A stretch of DNA of 64,000 nt from Methylorubrum thiocyanatum. Its GTDB lineage: Bacteria; Pseudomonadota; Alphaproteobacteria; Rhizobiales; Beijerinckiaceae. The first letter of the stretch is position 1, and each line of letters starts with the position of its first letter. The DNA is taken from positions 62,001 to 126,000 of the forward strand of contig JACJIB010000006.1 in assembly GCA_014138645.1 (NCBI GenBank), in the 5' to 3' direction. Below, piece after piece: positions 34,864 through 43,825 of this stretch. The notes beneath the pieces were generated by a model. It ran no database searches, was not told the origin of the DNA, and saw only the letters and a list, made by a program, of their open reading frames with translations. Both the position numbers and the translations under genes were made by a program.

Positions 34864-35706
34864 GTGAAGCGACTGGTCGTGACCGCCGACGATTTCGGCC
34901 TGAGCCACGAGGTCAACGAGGCCGTCGAGCAGGCCCATCGCGACGGGATCCTCACCGCCGCGAGCCTGATGGTCTCCGCCCCCGGCGCCGACGACGCGGT
35001 GGCCCGCGCGCGGCGCACGCCCTCCCTGCGGGTCGGGCTGCACCTCGTGCTGGTCGAGGCATGGCCGACGCTGCCCGCCGCGGAACTGCCCGACCTCACC
35101 GACGGGCAGGGCCTGATGCGGCGCGACATGGAGCGGCTCGGCCTCGACCTCGCCCTGAAGCCCGCCGCCCGCCGGCAGCTCGCCGCCGAGATCCGGGCAC
35201 AGTTCGAGGCCTACCGCGCCACCGGCCTGCCGCTGGATCACGTCAACGCCCACAAGCACTTCCACATCCACCCGCTGATCGCCGGGATGGTGCTGCGGAT
35301 CGGCCGCGACTACGGCATGCGGGCGCTGCGGGTGCCGCGCGAGCCGCGCGACCTGTTGCGGCGCGCCGAGCCCGGCTTCCAGCCGAAGCCCGCCCTCGAT
35401 ACCGCCCCCTGGGCGGCGCTGCTCGCCGTGCGCGCCCGGCAGGCGGGCCTGCTGGTCCCGACCCGGACGCTGGGCCTCGCATGGTCCGGCGCGATGACCC
35501 CGGAGCGCGTCGCCGCCCTGCTGCGCCACCTGCCGGACGGGCTCACCGAACTCTACACACACCCTGCCACCGCCGGCGGCTTCCCCGGCGAGGCGCCGGG
35601 CTACCGATACGCGGCCGAGCGGGACGCGCTGATCGCCCCGCAGGCGCGCGAGGCCGCGGACCGGAGCGGGGCCGAGCGGGGCGGCTTCTCGGATTTCCTG
35701 CCGTAG
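34864..35706 (+). CDS. hpnK: hopanoid deacetylase HpnK (YdjC-like)
   Basis: 280 residues from GTG 34864. VTADDFGLSHEVNEAV near residue 6 gives the metal-site Asp pair, VGLHLVL supplies His60, and VNAHKHFHIHPLI near 128 supplies the further His residues of the YdjC/ChbG fold. HpnK removes the N-acetyl group from the GlcNAc-hopanoid made by HpnI, leaving a free amine for HpnJ. The free amine left after these steps is also the plausible acceptor for the amidinotransferase at 28749-29930. Confidence 0.93.
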   Translation: MKRLVVTADDFGLSHEVNEAVEQAHRDGILTAASLMVSAPGADDAVARARRTPSLRVGLHLVLVEAWPTLPAAELPDLTDGQGLMRRDMERLGLDLALKPAARRQLAAEIRAQFEAYRATGLPLDHVNAHKHFHIHPLIAGMVLRIGRDYGMRALRVPREPRDLLRRAEPGFQPKPALDTAPWAALLAVRARQAGLLVPTRTLGLAWSGAMTPERVAALLRHLPDGLTELYTHPATAGGFPGEAPGYRYAAERDALIAPQAREAADRSGAERGGFSDFLP

Positions 35707-35857
35707 CGTCGCCGTGGCGCGGCGGTGTTCGCCCGCTGATCGAAATCAAGGCCGGGCGACGGGTTGGCGGGCATCCTTCGAACGGAGCCGGTCCTGCGGT
35801 CATGGCGGGGAGGGTGCCCCGCACGGGCGGGTCCGAGGCCGTGAGGAGCCGTGAGAC

Positions 35858-36376
35858 ATGGGAAGCCGCACCGCCCGCTTGGTCCTCGCCCTCTTGGTCC
35901 TCGTCCTCGCGGCGGGATCGGTCGGTCCCTCCGCCTCGGCCGCCGGGATCGATTGCGGCAAGCCCCCGGCGCCGCGCCCGGAAGCCGACGCCGTGCTGAC
36001 CCAGGCGATCCTCTCGCCGCAACTCGACACCAATGCGAGCACAGCGCTCGCCTCGGCGGTCCAGCGTCTCAGGAGCCAGGGCGTGCCACGGCCGGAGATC
36101 GTCGATCGCGCCGTCGCCACCTATTGCCCCCTCGTCGCCCGGGACGAGAGCCTGACGCCCGACCGCCAGCGCGAGGCGGTCCGCCGTTTCGCCGCCACGC
36201 TGACGAGCCTCGTCTACGATCCGATCGAGCCGGGGCAGGGCGAGACCGCGTTCCTCCTGAGCCTGCCGGTCAGGCCGGCGCTGTCGCTGCAGATCGATGC
36301 CGCCGCAGCCAAGGCCGGACAGACCCGCGAGGCGTGGATCCTGGAGGCGATCCAGGCCCGGCTGGCGGGCGACTGA
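35858..36376 (+). CDS. secreted protein with a ribbon-helix-helix-like C-terminus, unknown
   Basis: 172 residues from ATG 35858. The first 28 form a signal peptide (ARLVLALLVLVLAAGSV). The middle is Pro/Ala-rich then helical (TALASAVQRLRSQGVPRPEIVDRAV). The last 40 residues read as a beta strand plus two helices with the spacing of a ribbon-helix-helix fold (AFLLSLPVRPALSLQID, then QTREAWILEAIQARL). No family recognised. It is in the hopanoid region between hpnK and hpnN, 151 bp after hpnK, on the same strand as hpnK and convergent with hpnN. Confidence 0.65.
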   Translation: MGSRTARLVLALLVLVLAAGSVGPSASAAGIDCGKPPAPRPEADAVLTQAILSPQLDTNASTALASAVQRLRSQGVPRPEIVDRAVATYCPLVARDESLTPDRQREAVRRFAATLTSLVYDPIEPGQGETAFLLSLPVRPALSLQIDAAAAKAGQTREAWILEAIQARLAGD

Positions 36377-36401
36377 CGCCCCCGCCGGCCGAGCAGGGCG
36401 G

Positions 36402-39050
36402 CTACTTCACCACCGCGTGCTCGCGGGTGACCTCGCCCGGCGGGCGGCCCGCTTCCTCGCCCTCAGGGCGGTCGGCATCCGGCTGCTTCGGCGGCGGCCC
36501 GAGGAAGGCCGGCACCACGAAGAACGCCGCCACCAGGGTGAAGAACAGCGACAGGGCGAGCAGTTCGCCCATGCTCGCCGTGCCCGGATGGCTCGACAGC
36601 ATCAGCGAGCCGAAGGCGGTGCCGGTGGTCAGCGCCGAGAAGAAGATCGCCCGCGTCAGGCTGGAGGCCAGCATGTCGACGACGCCCGCGCGCCACGCGA
36701 TCACGTAGTAGATGTGGAAGGCCACGCCCACCGCCAGCATCAGCGGCAGGGCGATGATGTTGGCGAAGTTCAGCGGCATGCCGATGACCTTCAGCGCCAT
36801 CAGCGTCCACAGCGTCGCCAGCACCAGCGGCCCGAGCGTCATCGCCACGTCCCAGGGTTTGCGCAGGGCCACCGAGAGCAGGATGAAGATCAGCGCCAGG
36901 GCGGTGAGGCCCGCCTGCACGAAGGCGCCGAGGATCGTATAGCTCGACTCCGTCGTGGCCACGGGCGCGCCGGTGGCATGGGGGTCGATCGACAGCACCT
37001 CCTTGGCGAAGTGGCGCAGCACCTGATCGTCGTTCGAGTCGCCCTTCGGGTGAACCTCGATCCGCGCCCGCCCGTCGCTCGTCACCCACTCGGCCTTGAG
37101 GGGCTTGGGCAAGTTGTCGAGGGTGATCTTCTTCGGATCGAGCAGGCCGGAGAGGCGGCTCATCAGCGTCTTCAGATCGGTGGTGAGCGCCACGCTCGCC
37201 GCCTCGCGCTTCTCCGCCGGAGCGTCGGCGAGGGTGTCGAGGGTGCCCGAGAGCCGCGCGGCCGCCTTGGCCCCGGCGTTGTCCCCGCTCGCGATGGTCT
37301 TCAGCGCGGCCGCGGTATCCTTGAGCGCCTTCACGTTCTCGGCGTCGGTGGGCGGCGGCGGCTTGCGGGCCGGGTTGAGGGCGGGGGCGAGGAGTTGCGC
37401 CGTCTCCTGGATCGTGGCGAGCTTCTGGTCCTGGTCGCGCGGCACGAAGGTGTCGATCGAGATCACCTTGGCCACCGAGTCGAGCTTCAGCAGCCGCTCC
37501 GAAAGGGCCGGCACGGCCTCGACATTGGGCGCCAGCACGTCGATGGAATTGGGGCTGGTCGCCGGGTCCTTGATCAGGTCGAGATAGGTCGCGATCGATT
37601 CCACCTTCGGGCTGCGCAGGTGCATCGGGTTGGAATCGAACGGCAGCTTCAGCAGCAGCGGGATTCCGGCGACCGTGATCAGGCCGACGAAGATCAGCAC
37701 CCATTTGCGGTGCTCAATGATCCAGTGGTCGACGCCGGCCATCCACGTGGTCTCGACCGCCCGCTTCTCGCCCTTCGGGTTGAACACCGCGATCAGGGCC
37801 GGGAGCAGGGTGAGGGAGAACAGGTAGGCCACGATCATGCCGACGCCGGCGATCAGGCCGAGTTCGGACACGCCCCGGAACTGCGTGGGCAGGAAGGCGA
37901 AGAAGCCGGCGAGCAGCGAGACCGCCGCGAGGGTCAGCGACCAGCCGACCCCGCGCGCCGCGCCGCGCAGAGCCGCGTCGACGCTCCCGAGTTCGTAGCG
38001 GTCGGCGCGGTAACGCACGGCGAACTGGATGCCGAAATCGATGCCGAGCCCGACGAACAGGGCGGCGAAGGCCACCGAGATCGGGTTCAGCTCGCCCACC
38101 ATGAGCAGCCCCAAGGCCGCCGTGACGACGAGACCCGCGAAGGTGGTGATCAGCACCGCAGCGACGAGGGGAGCGGAGCGCAGGGCCAGCCCCAGGAACA
38201 GGACGATGGCGGCGGTCGTCAGCGAGTAGTTCAGGAAGGCGTCATCGGCGAGGGTGGCGAACTCGTCGTCGGCCACTGCCACCGGGCCGGTCAGGCGGAT
38301 GCGCAGGCCGTGGGCGGCGTCGATGTTCTGCTCCGCGGCGACACGCCGGATCAGCTTGGTCGCCTCGCGGCCCGGCTCCAGGGCGTTGTAGTCGAGCACC
38401 GGCTGGATCATCACGAACTTGCGGGTGTCCGTGGTCTCGCTGCGCCCGCCCGCGAGCAGGGTCTGCCAGGACATCCGGGCGCGCTGGCCGTCGAGCACCT
38501 TGCGCAGGGTGTCGTCGATCTGCGTCATCGGCTGGGCGAGGTCTTCGAGCTTGGCGTCGCCGCTCTTGACGCCCTTCACGCCGAGGGTGAGCACCCGCAT
38601 CACGCCGCGCAGCGACGGGTCGGCGGCGAGCGGTCCGAGAAGGCCCTGCTGCTCGATCAGGCGCTGGGTGGTCTGCTCCAGTTCCTCCTGCGACATCAGC
38701 AGCAGGCCGTTGCGATCGAAGAACGGGCCGCCGTCGGGGCGGTAGACCGTCTCGATCTCGGAGCGGTGCGACTTCAGCGCCTCGGCGAAGCGCGCGGCGG
38801 CCTCCTCGGCGATCTCCGGCGTCTGCCCGTCGATCACCGCGGCCACGAGGTTCGTGCGCTGCGGGAACGCCTTCTCGAAGGCGATCTCGTCCTGGCGCCA
38901 GGGAACGCTCGGCTCGATCAGCCGCTCGACATCGGTGTTGATGCGGAACAGGTGGGCGGCTGCGCCCGCGCCCGCGACCGTGAGGAGCGCCGCGGCCACC
39001 AGTACCAGCCAGCGGCGCCTGACGGAAAACGCGACGAGACGTTCGATCAC
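36402..39050 (-). CDS. hpnN: hopanoid transporter HpnN (RND/MMPL family)
   Basis: 882 residues from GTG 39050. The protein has two halves, each with one N-terminal helix (RRWLVLVAAALLTVAG), a large periplasmic loop, and a bundle of helices including VGLGIDFGIQFAVRYR, the conserved MMPL motif with the Asp residue of the proton path. HpnN exports hopanoids to the outer membrane. I chose the GTG because it puts about 10 residues before the first helix; longer frames to 39185 add an Arg-rich leader. It is convergent with the gene at 35858-36376. Confidence 0.9.
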   Translation of the reverse strand: MIERLVAFSVRRRWLVLVAAALLTVAGAGAAAHLFRINTDVERLIEPSVPWRQDEIAFEKAFPQRTNLVAAVIDGQTPEIAEEAAARFAEALKSHRSEIETVYRPDGGPFFDRNGLLLMSQEELEQTTQRLIEQQGLLGPLAADPSLRGVMRVLTLGVKGVKSGDAKLEDLAQPMTQIDDTLRKVLDGQRARMSWQTLLAGGRSETTDTRKFVMIQPVLDYNALEPGREATKLIRRVAAEQNIDAAHGLRIRLTGPVAVADDEFATLADDAFLNYSLTTAAIVLFLGLALRSAPLVAAVLITTFAGLVVTAALGLLMVGELNPISVAFAALFVGLGIDFGIQFAVRYRADRYELGSVDAALRGAARGVGWSLTLAAVSLLAGFFAFLPTQFRGVSELGLIAGVGMIVAYLFSLTLLPALIAVFNPKGEKRAVETTWMAGVDHWIIEHRKWVLIFVGLITVAGIPLLLKLPFDSNPMHLRSPKVESIATYLDLIKDPATSPNSIDVLAPNVEAVPALSERLLKLDSVAKVISIDTFVPRDQDQKLATIQETAQLLAPALNPARKPPPPTDAENVKALKDTAAALKTIASGDNAGAKAAARLSGTLDTLADAPAEKREAASVALTTDLKTLMSRLSGLLDPKKITLDNLPKPLKAEWVTSDGRARIEVHPKGDSNDDQVLRHFAKEVLSIDPHATGAPVATTESSYTILGAFVQAGLTALALIFILLSVALRKPWDVAMTLGPLVLATLWTLMALKVIGMPLNFANIIALPLMLAVGVAFHIYYVIAWRAGVVDMLASSLTRAIFFSALTTGTAFGSLMLSSHPGTASMGELLALSLFFTLVAAFFVVPAFLGPPPKQPDADRPEGEEAGRPPGEVTREHAVVK

Positions 39051-39763
39051 GTAAAACCCTGCCTGCCTAACGATCCGGCCTGTCCCCCCGTGACGACGGG
39101 CCGGGACGCTTCGGTCCCGTCCTCCCCGCGACACAGGACGCGGCGTCCTCATCAGGCGGCGACGCGCCGAATCGATCCTCGTCATGGCCCGCGGGACGTG
39201 ACCCTCGCGAGCGGGAAATCCGGAGGGCGCCGCCGACCGGCGGCCCCTCTCCGGCGGACACGGACGGCGCGAAGATGCTCCACGCCGATCATTCGTGTCG
39301 TTGGCGCGCTACCTACTTGTCCCGGCGAGGGAATGCAACGCACAGCCGGAATCGCGTCCGAAGGGGCGCCGATGGGCGGAGACGGTGCGATTGCGCACTG
39401 CAACCTGATTGCGCGCCGCCTCGGCTTCGAACAAGCATGGCGGTGTTCGTGCTCGATCGAGCCGCCGCGCGAGAAATCGTGAACTCGTTTCACCCTGCGT
39501 GGTTTGGTCGAGCATCGCGAAAGGTCAAAAATCCGCCGCAGAAGGCGGAAATCAGCAGATCATCCCGTTCCGGATCGCACGGCCGCGGGCTTCATCCCCG
39601 GAGCCGACGGCCGGCCGCGAGACCGGTGCGCCACAGTCCTTCGAAATCGCGCTCTGGCAGCGCCGTCTCGGAACAGTTCCAGCCTAATGCGCTGGAATTT
39701 CTGTCCTTCTCACGCTAAGCAGCCCGGCTAAGCCCGGAACCACAGCATCTAAGGAGCCGCGTC
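39051..39763. promoter_or_regulatory. 713-bp divergent intergenic region, hpnN / hpnH
   Basis: Contains the start-proximal promoters of hpnN (-) and hpnH (+), not placed exactly. A small palindrome GGAACAGTTCC lies near 39668-39678, and the segment 39751-39756 (AAGGAG) is the hpnH ribosome site. Short open frames here are Arg/Ala-rich and were not called. I see no further feature. Confidence 0.4.
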
Positions 39764-40927
39764 TTGGGAATCCCCATACGGTACGTCGCGAAGATCGGCG
39801 GCTACATCCTCAAGCAGCACATCACGGGGCGGAAGCGCTACCCGCTCGTCATGATGATGGAGCCGCTGTTCCGCTGCAATCTCGCCTGCGCCGGCTGCGG
39901 GAAGATCGATTATCCCGACGAGATCCTGAACAAGCGCCTGCCCGTGGACGAGGCGCTCGAATCCGTGCGCGAGTGCGGCGCACCGGTGGTCGTGATCGCC
40001 GGCGGCGAGCCGCTTCTCCACAAGGATCTGCCGCAGATCGTGCAGGGCATCATCGCGCAGAAGAAGTTCGCGATCGTCTGCACCAACGCGCTGCTGCTCG
40101 AGAAGAAGATCAAGGACTACAAGCCGAGCCCCTACTTCACGTGGTCGATCCATCTGGACGGCGACAAGGAGATGCACGACCAGTCGGTCTGCCAGCGCGG
40201 CGTCTACGACAAGGCCGTGGCGGCGATCGCCAAGGCCAAGGAGATGGGCTTCCGGGTCACCATCAACTGTACCTTCTTCAACAACTCTTCGCCCGACAAG
40301 ATCGCCGACTTCTTCGATTCGGTGACCCGGATGGGCATCGACGGCATCACCGTCTCGCCCGGCTACGCCTATGAGCGCGCGCCGGACCAGAAGCACTTCC
40401 TGAACCGCAAGGCGACCAAGGACCTGTTCCGCGGCGTGTTCCGGCACGGCAAAGAGAAGGGCCGCGAGAAGTGGACCTTCCAGCAGTCGGGCCTGTTCCT
40501 CGACTTCCTGGCCGGCAACCAGACCTATCACTGCACCCCGTGGGGCAACCCGACCCGCACCGTGTTCGGCTGGCAGAAGCCCTGCTACCTCCTCGGCGAG
40601 GGCTACGCGGCGACCTTCAAGGAGCTGATGGAAGAGACCGACTGGGACGCCTACGGCACCGGCAACTACGAGAAGTGCGCCGACTGCATGGTCCACTCGG
40701 GCTACGAGGCCTCCTCGGTGGTCGATTCGGTCAAGAAGCCCTGGAAGCCGCTGGTGCACGCGATCCGCGGCATCAAGACCGAAGGCGACATGGCGCCGGA
40801 GATCTCGCTCGAGAACCAGCGTCCGGCCGAGTTCGTGTTCTCCCGCAACGTCGCCCAGAAGCTGTCCGAGATCAAAGCCTCGGGCGTCGACACCAAGCAG
40901 GAAGCCCGCAAGCGCACGGCCGCCTGA
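39764..40927 (+). CDS. hpnH: radical SAM adenosylhopene synthase HpnH
   Basis: 387 residues starting at TTG 39764, with AAGGAG 7 bp upstream deciding the start. FRCNLACAGCGK at residues 37-47 holds Cys38, Cys42 and Cys45 of the CX3CX2C radical SAM motif. VVIAGGEPLLHKDLPQIV is the Gly-rich strand that binds SAM. A C-terminal Cys-containing block (NYEKCADCMVHSG) is typical for HpnH. It joins the adenosyl group to diploptene, the first side-chain step. A strong terminator follows at 40949-40986. Confidence 0.95.
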   Translation: MGIPIRYVAKIGGYILKQHITGRKRYPLVMMMEPLFRCNLACAGCGKIDYPDEILNKRLPVDEALESVRECGAPVVVIAGGEPLLHKDLPQIVQGIIAQKKFAIVCTNALLLEKKIKDYKPSPYFTWSIHLDGDKEMHDQSVCQRGVYDKAVAAIAKAKEMGFRVTINCTFFNNSSPDKIADFFDSVTRMGIDGITVSPGYAYERAPDQKHFLNRKATKDLFRGVFRHGKEKGREKWTFQQSGLFLDFLAGNQTYHCTPWGNPTRTVFGWQKPCYLLGEGYAATFKELMEETDWDAYGTGNYEKCADCMVHSGYEASSVVDSVKKPWKPLVHAIRGIKTEGDMAPEISLENQRPAEFVFSRNVAQKLSEIKASGVDTKQEARKRTAA

Positions 40928-40948
40928 GCCGCGCCTGACGCGCCCCCT

Positions 40949-40989
40949 GAAAAGACCCGCGCGGCTCCGGCCGCGCGGGTCTTTTCGTT
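40949..40989 (+). terminator. rho-independent terminator after hpnH
   Basis: Perfect 16-bp inverted repeat (40949-40964 and 40971-40986) with a 6-nt loop, then GTTT. It separates hpnH from the convergent hpnG and may serve both, since the left arm is also A-rich at its outer end. Confidence 0.85.
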
Positions 40990-41067
40990 TCAGGGACGGC
41001 CGTCAGGGTCTTTGATACCCGGCCTCGTAGCACGGTCTCTTGCGCACGGGCGCGCGGCGACGGCGGC

Positions 41068-41751
41068 TCAGAGCAGCCCGAGGCCGGGCCCGAGCCGGGC
41101 GCGGCAGCGGGTGAGGGCGGCGAAGGCGGCCGAGGAATCGCGCCCGAGCCGGATCAGCTCGCCGATCCGGGCCCGTCCGCGCAGCAGCGCGGCGAGGACG
41201 GCGCGGATGTCCGGCTCGCCCTCGGGCGTCAGCGCCGAGGCCGCAAAGGCAGGCAGGGCGCGCCCGGCAGGGTCGCAGACCACCCGGATCGCGGCGAAGG
41301 GGAGGGCGTGGCGGGCGGCGTAGGCGGCGGCCACGTGCGATTCCATATCGACGGCCAACGCGCCGGTGCGGGCCCGCAGCGCCGCCTTGTCGGCGACCGC
41401 CAGGACCGCGACGTCGGAGCCCGCGAGGCCGCCGGTGACGACCCGGTCCGGCGCGCCGTTCAGGCGCTCGGACAGGCGACGGACGAGAGCGGAATCGGCG
41501 GGAAAGCGCGCCTGCGCATCGAGATGGGTGCAGACGACGATGTCGCCCGGCTGCAAGGCAGGGTCGAGGCCTCCGGCAATCCCGAAGCTGACCACGGCGC
41601 GCAGCCCCCGCGGGGGGCGCGCGTCGAGGAGCGCGCGCAGCCGCGCCGGGTTGCCGGCGGCCTGGATCGTCTCGACGCCCGGCCCGGCGGCGATGCGCGC
41701 TTCGCGGGCGAGTCCGGCGACCGCCAGGACCGCACCGCTCTCCACTGCCAT
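41068..41751 (-). CDS. hpnG: adenosylhopane nucleosidase HpnG
   Basis: 227 residues of the purine-nucleoside-phosphorylase/MTA-nucleosidase superfamily, hopanoid-associated type. VSFGIAGGLDPALQPGDIVV, TGGLAGSDVAVLAVADKAALR and LAVDMESHVAAAYA show the fold; Asp and Glu of DMES contact the purine and ribose. HpnG removes adenine from adenosylhopane, giving ribosylhopane. ATG 41751 is used; a start at 41778 would overlap the stop of the export lipoprotein gene. It is convergent with hpnH. No other hopanoid gene follows. Confidence 0.9.
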   Translation of the reverse strand: MAVESGAVLAVAGLAREARIAAGPGVETIQAAGNPARLRALLDARPPRGLRAVVSFGIAGGLDPALQPGDIVVCTHLDAQARFPADSALVRRLSERLNGAPDRVVTGGLAGSDVAVLAVADKAALRARTGALAVDMESHVAAAYAARHALPFAAIRVVCDPAGRALPAFAASALTPEGEPDIRAVLAALLRGRARIGELIRLGRDSSAAFAALTRCRARLGPGLGLL

Positions 41752-41774
41752 CCTCCCGGCCTCCGCGCGCCGGA

Positions 41775-42941
41775 TCACCGCGCGACGGAGTAGACCGAGG
41801 CGCCCGCGGCGACGGGGGCGGTCACGGTGGAGAACACGCCGAGCACCTTGCCCAGCTCTGCAAACGGCGAACTCGACACGTAGACGAGGTCGCGGTTGCG
41901 CATCCGGAAGCTCTGGGTGAGGAACAGCCCCTGCGCGTCACGCAGGTTCACCCGGTACACCACCGGCACCTGCGGCGAGGCGAGCAGCGGCGAGTTCGGC
42001 CGCAGCCGCCGCACCACCGCCGACGGCTCGTAGCGGAACACGAACACGCCGGCCGGGTCGGCCTGGGCCTCACGCAGCCCCGCGGCGCGGGCGAGCGCCT
42101 GCGACAGCGTCAGCCCGTCGGCCGAGAACGGCACCTCGGTGGTGCTGCCGAGCGCGCCCACGGACAGGAAGGTCTGCGGATCGCGCACCAGCGTCAGCGT
42201 GTCGCTGGGGCGCACGAAGATGTTTTCGCGCGGATTGGCGACCACGGTGCTCATCGGCACGGTAACGGTGCGGTTGCCGCGCGAGAGCCGCACGAAGGTC
42301 TCGGCCACCGGCGTGCGTACGCCGCCGGCCTGGGCGATGACGTCGAGCAGCCGGTCGCCGCGCCCCGACAGCGGCACGCGCATGCCCATGGCGCCCTCGC
42401 CGGTGACGGTGGCGGATTGCGAGACCGGCTTGGTGACGGAGACGAGCACCTGCGGCTGGATCGCCTTGCCGGCGAGTTCGGTCTCGATCAGCGCCTGGAC
42501 GTCCTGGGTACGGCGGCCGACGACCTTGATGCGGCCGGCATAGGGCACGGTGATGCCGCCGTCGGGCCCGACCACCTGCTCGGGGATCAGGGCGGACTTG
42601 GAGCCGGCGGAGAAGCGGTCGGCGACGAGCGGGCCGGAGAACAGGCCGCCGGAGCCGGCCTCCCACACCTGGACCGCGACGTAATCGCCGACGCCGATCA
42701 CCGGCTCGAGCGCCGGACGGTTGTCGCCGAAGGTGACGAGGAGGCTGTCGAGGGGGCGGGTGCGCAGGGCCTCGACGATGGCGGGGGTGACGTCGATGAT
42801 CTCGTAGCGGGCGAACAGGCCTTCGGCGGTGGCGACGTCGGCGCCGCTCTCGATCGCCGAGGTGGTCGGGCCCGCGGCCGGCAGGATCGAGCACCCCGAC
42901 ACCGCCGAGGCGATGACGAGGGCAGTGGCTAGAGCGCGCAT
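41775..42941 (-). CDS. polysaccharide export lipoprotein (Wza/GumB-like)
   Basis: 388 residues. A lipobox (SAVSGC) at the N-terminus gives lipid anchoring. VGDYVAVQVWEAGSGGLF and ISVPYAGR-like ITVPYAGRIKVVGRRTQDVQ are typical of the polysaccharide export (PES) domain, with two soluble-ligand-binding beta-grasp-like repeats after residue 180. It should be the outer-membrane channel for a capsule or exopolysaccharide. No Wzc/Wzy partner is next to it; it ends 24 bp before the hpnG start, so the two may share a transcript. Confidence 0.82.
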   Translation of the reverse strand: MRALATALVIASAVSGCSILPAAGPTTSAIESGADVATAEGLFARYEIIDVTPAIVEALRTRPLDSLLVTFGDNRPALEPVIGVGDYVAVQVWEAGSGGLFSGPLVADRFSAGSKSALIPEQVVGPDGGITVPYAGRIKVVGRRTQDVQALIETELAGKAIQPQVLVSVTKPVSQSATVTGEGAMGMRVPLSGRGDRLLDVIAQAGGVRTPVAETFVRLSRGNRTVTVPMSTVVANPRENIFVRPSDTLTLVRDPQTFLSVGALGSTTEVPFSADGLTLSQALARAAGLREAQADPAGVFVFRYEPSAVVRRLRPNSPLLASPQVPVVYRVNLRDAQGLFLTQSFRMRNRDLVYVSSSPFAELGKVLGVFSTVTAPVAAGASVYSVAR

Positions 42942-43233
42942 TCAGGCCGCCTGACGGTTTCTCTCACCGGGTGGGTAGCCCAAACCGGCCAAGCTGTCCG
43001 TGGCGAGGCCGCCACACCGGGCCGGGGAGGACGGCCGGCGCCGGCCTTTCCCCGAAGACCACATCTATCCCACCCCTTCGGGGGATGCCGCGCGACCGCA
43101 TGGCGCGAGGGCGCAAGAGGAACGGATGCGGGGCCGAGGATGGTCGCGCCGCCGCACTCCGCTACCTGTCTGTCTCCGGCCAAGCCGGGGCCGGCCCGCG
43201 GCGCGCCGACACATGATCTTTCCAAGGAGCCGG

Positions 43234-43806
43234 ATGACCGCCCCTCGTTCCTCCGCCCCGCAGGCTGCCGATTCGCGCGCCGTCGCCCCGACCGTCCTCG
43301 TGGTGATGGGCGTCTCCGGCTCCGGCAAGAGCACGGTGGCCGCACTGTTGGCCGAGCGGCTCGGCTGGACCTTCGCCGACGGCGACGACTTCCACACGCA
43401 AGAGAGCATCGCCCGGATGCGGGACGGGCACCCCCTCGACGACGCGGCGCGCCAGCCCTGGCTCGGCCGCATCCGCGCCTGGATCGACGCGCGGCTCGCG
43501 GCCGGCGAGAACGCCGTCGTCGCCTGCTCGGCCCTGAAACGGGCCTACCGCCGGACGCTGACCGGCGATTCGGGCCAGGTCCGCATCGTCTTCCTGGAGG
43601 GAAGCCGGGCGGTCATCCAGGGTCGGGTCCAGGCCCGGCACGGGCATTTCATGCCGGCCTCCCTCCTCGACAGCCAGTTCGCCGCCCTCGAACCGCCGGG
43701 GCCGGAAGAGGATCCGATCACCGTCGGCATCGAGGACGGCCCCGACGCCATCGTCGCGGCGGTCGCCGCCCGGCTCGACCTCCCGGCCGGCGACGTCTGC
43801 GGATAG
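43234..43806 (+). CDS. gntK: gluconokinase
   Basis: 190 residues from ATG 43234 with AAGGAG at 43224-43229. GVSGSGKSTVAALLAE is Walker A, FADGDDFHTQESIARMRDG and PWLGRIRAWID are the substrate-binding blocks of the gluconokinase family, and CSALKRAYR follows. It phosphorylates gluconate to 6-phosphogluconate with ATP. No gluconate permease is present. The HAD gene starts 20 bp downstream and may be co-transcribed. Confidence 0.9.
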   Translation: MTAPRSSAPQAADSRAVAPTVLVVMGVSGSGKSTVAALLAERLGWTFADGDDFHTQESIARMRDGHPLDDAARQPWLGRIRAWIDARLAAGENAVVACSALKRAYRRTLTGDSGQVRIVFLEGSRAVIQGRVQARHGHFMPASLLDSQFAALEPPGPEEDPITVGIEDGPDAIVAAVAARLDLPAGDVCG

Positions 43807-43825
43807 GGAGCGGATAGGGAACAGC

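Noticed and set aside
36297..39482. Very long open frame (over 1000 codons) on the plus strand
   Set aside because: It lies opposite hpnN and is Arg/Gln/Gly-rich without any domain, a typical antisense shadow in high-GC DNA.
39051..39763. Several short open frames between hpnN and hpnH
   Set aside because: None has a ribosome site plus a protein-like composition; the region is better read as a divergent regulatory gap.
39640..39763. General stress sigma factor (EcfG-type) promoter before hpnH
   Set aside because: GGAAC occurs twice, but no CGTT lies 16-17 bases downstream in either case.
42942..43233. Possible riboswitch upstream of gluconokinase
   Set aside because: GC-rich hairpins are present but no known riboswitch core could be matched.
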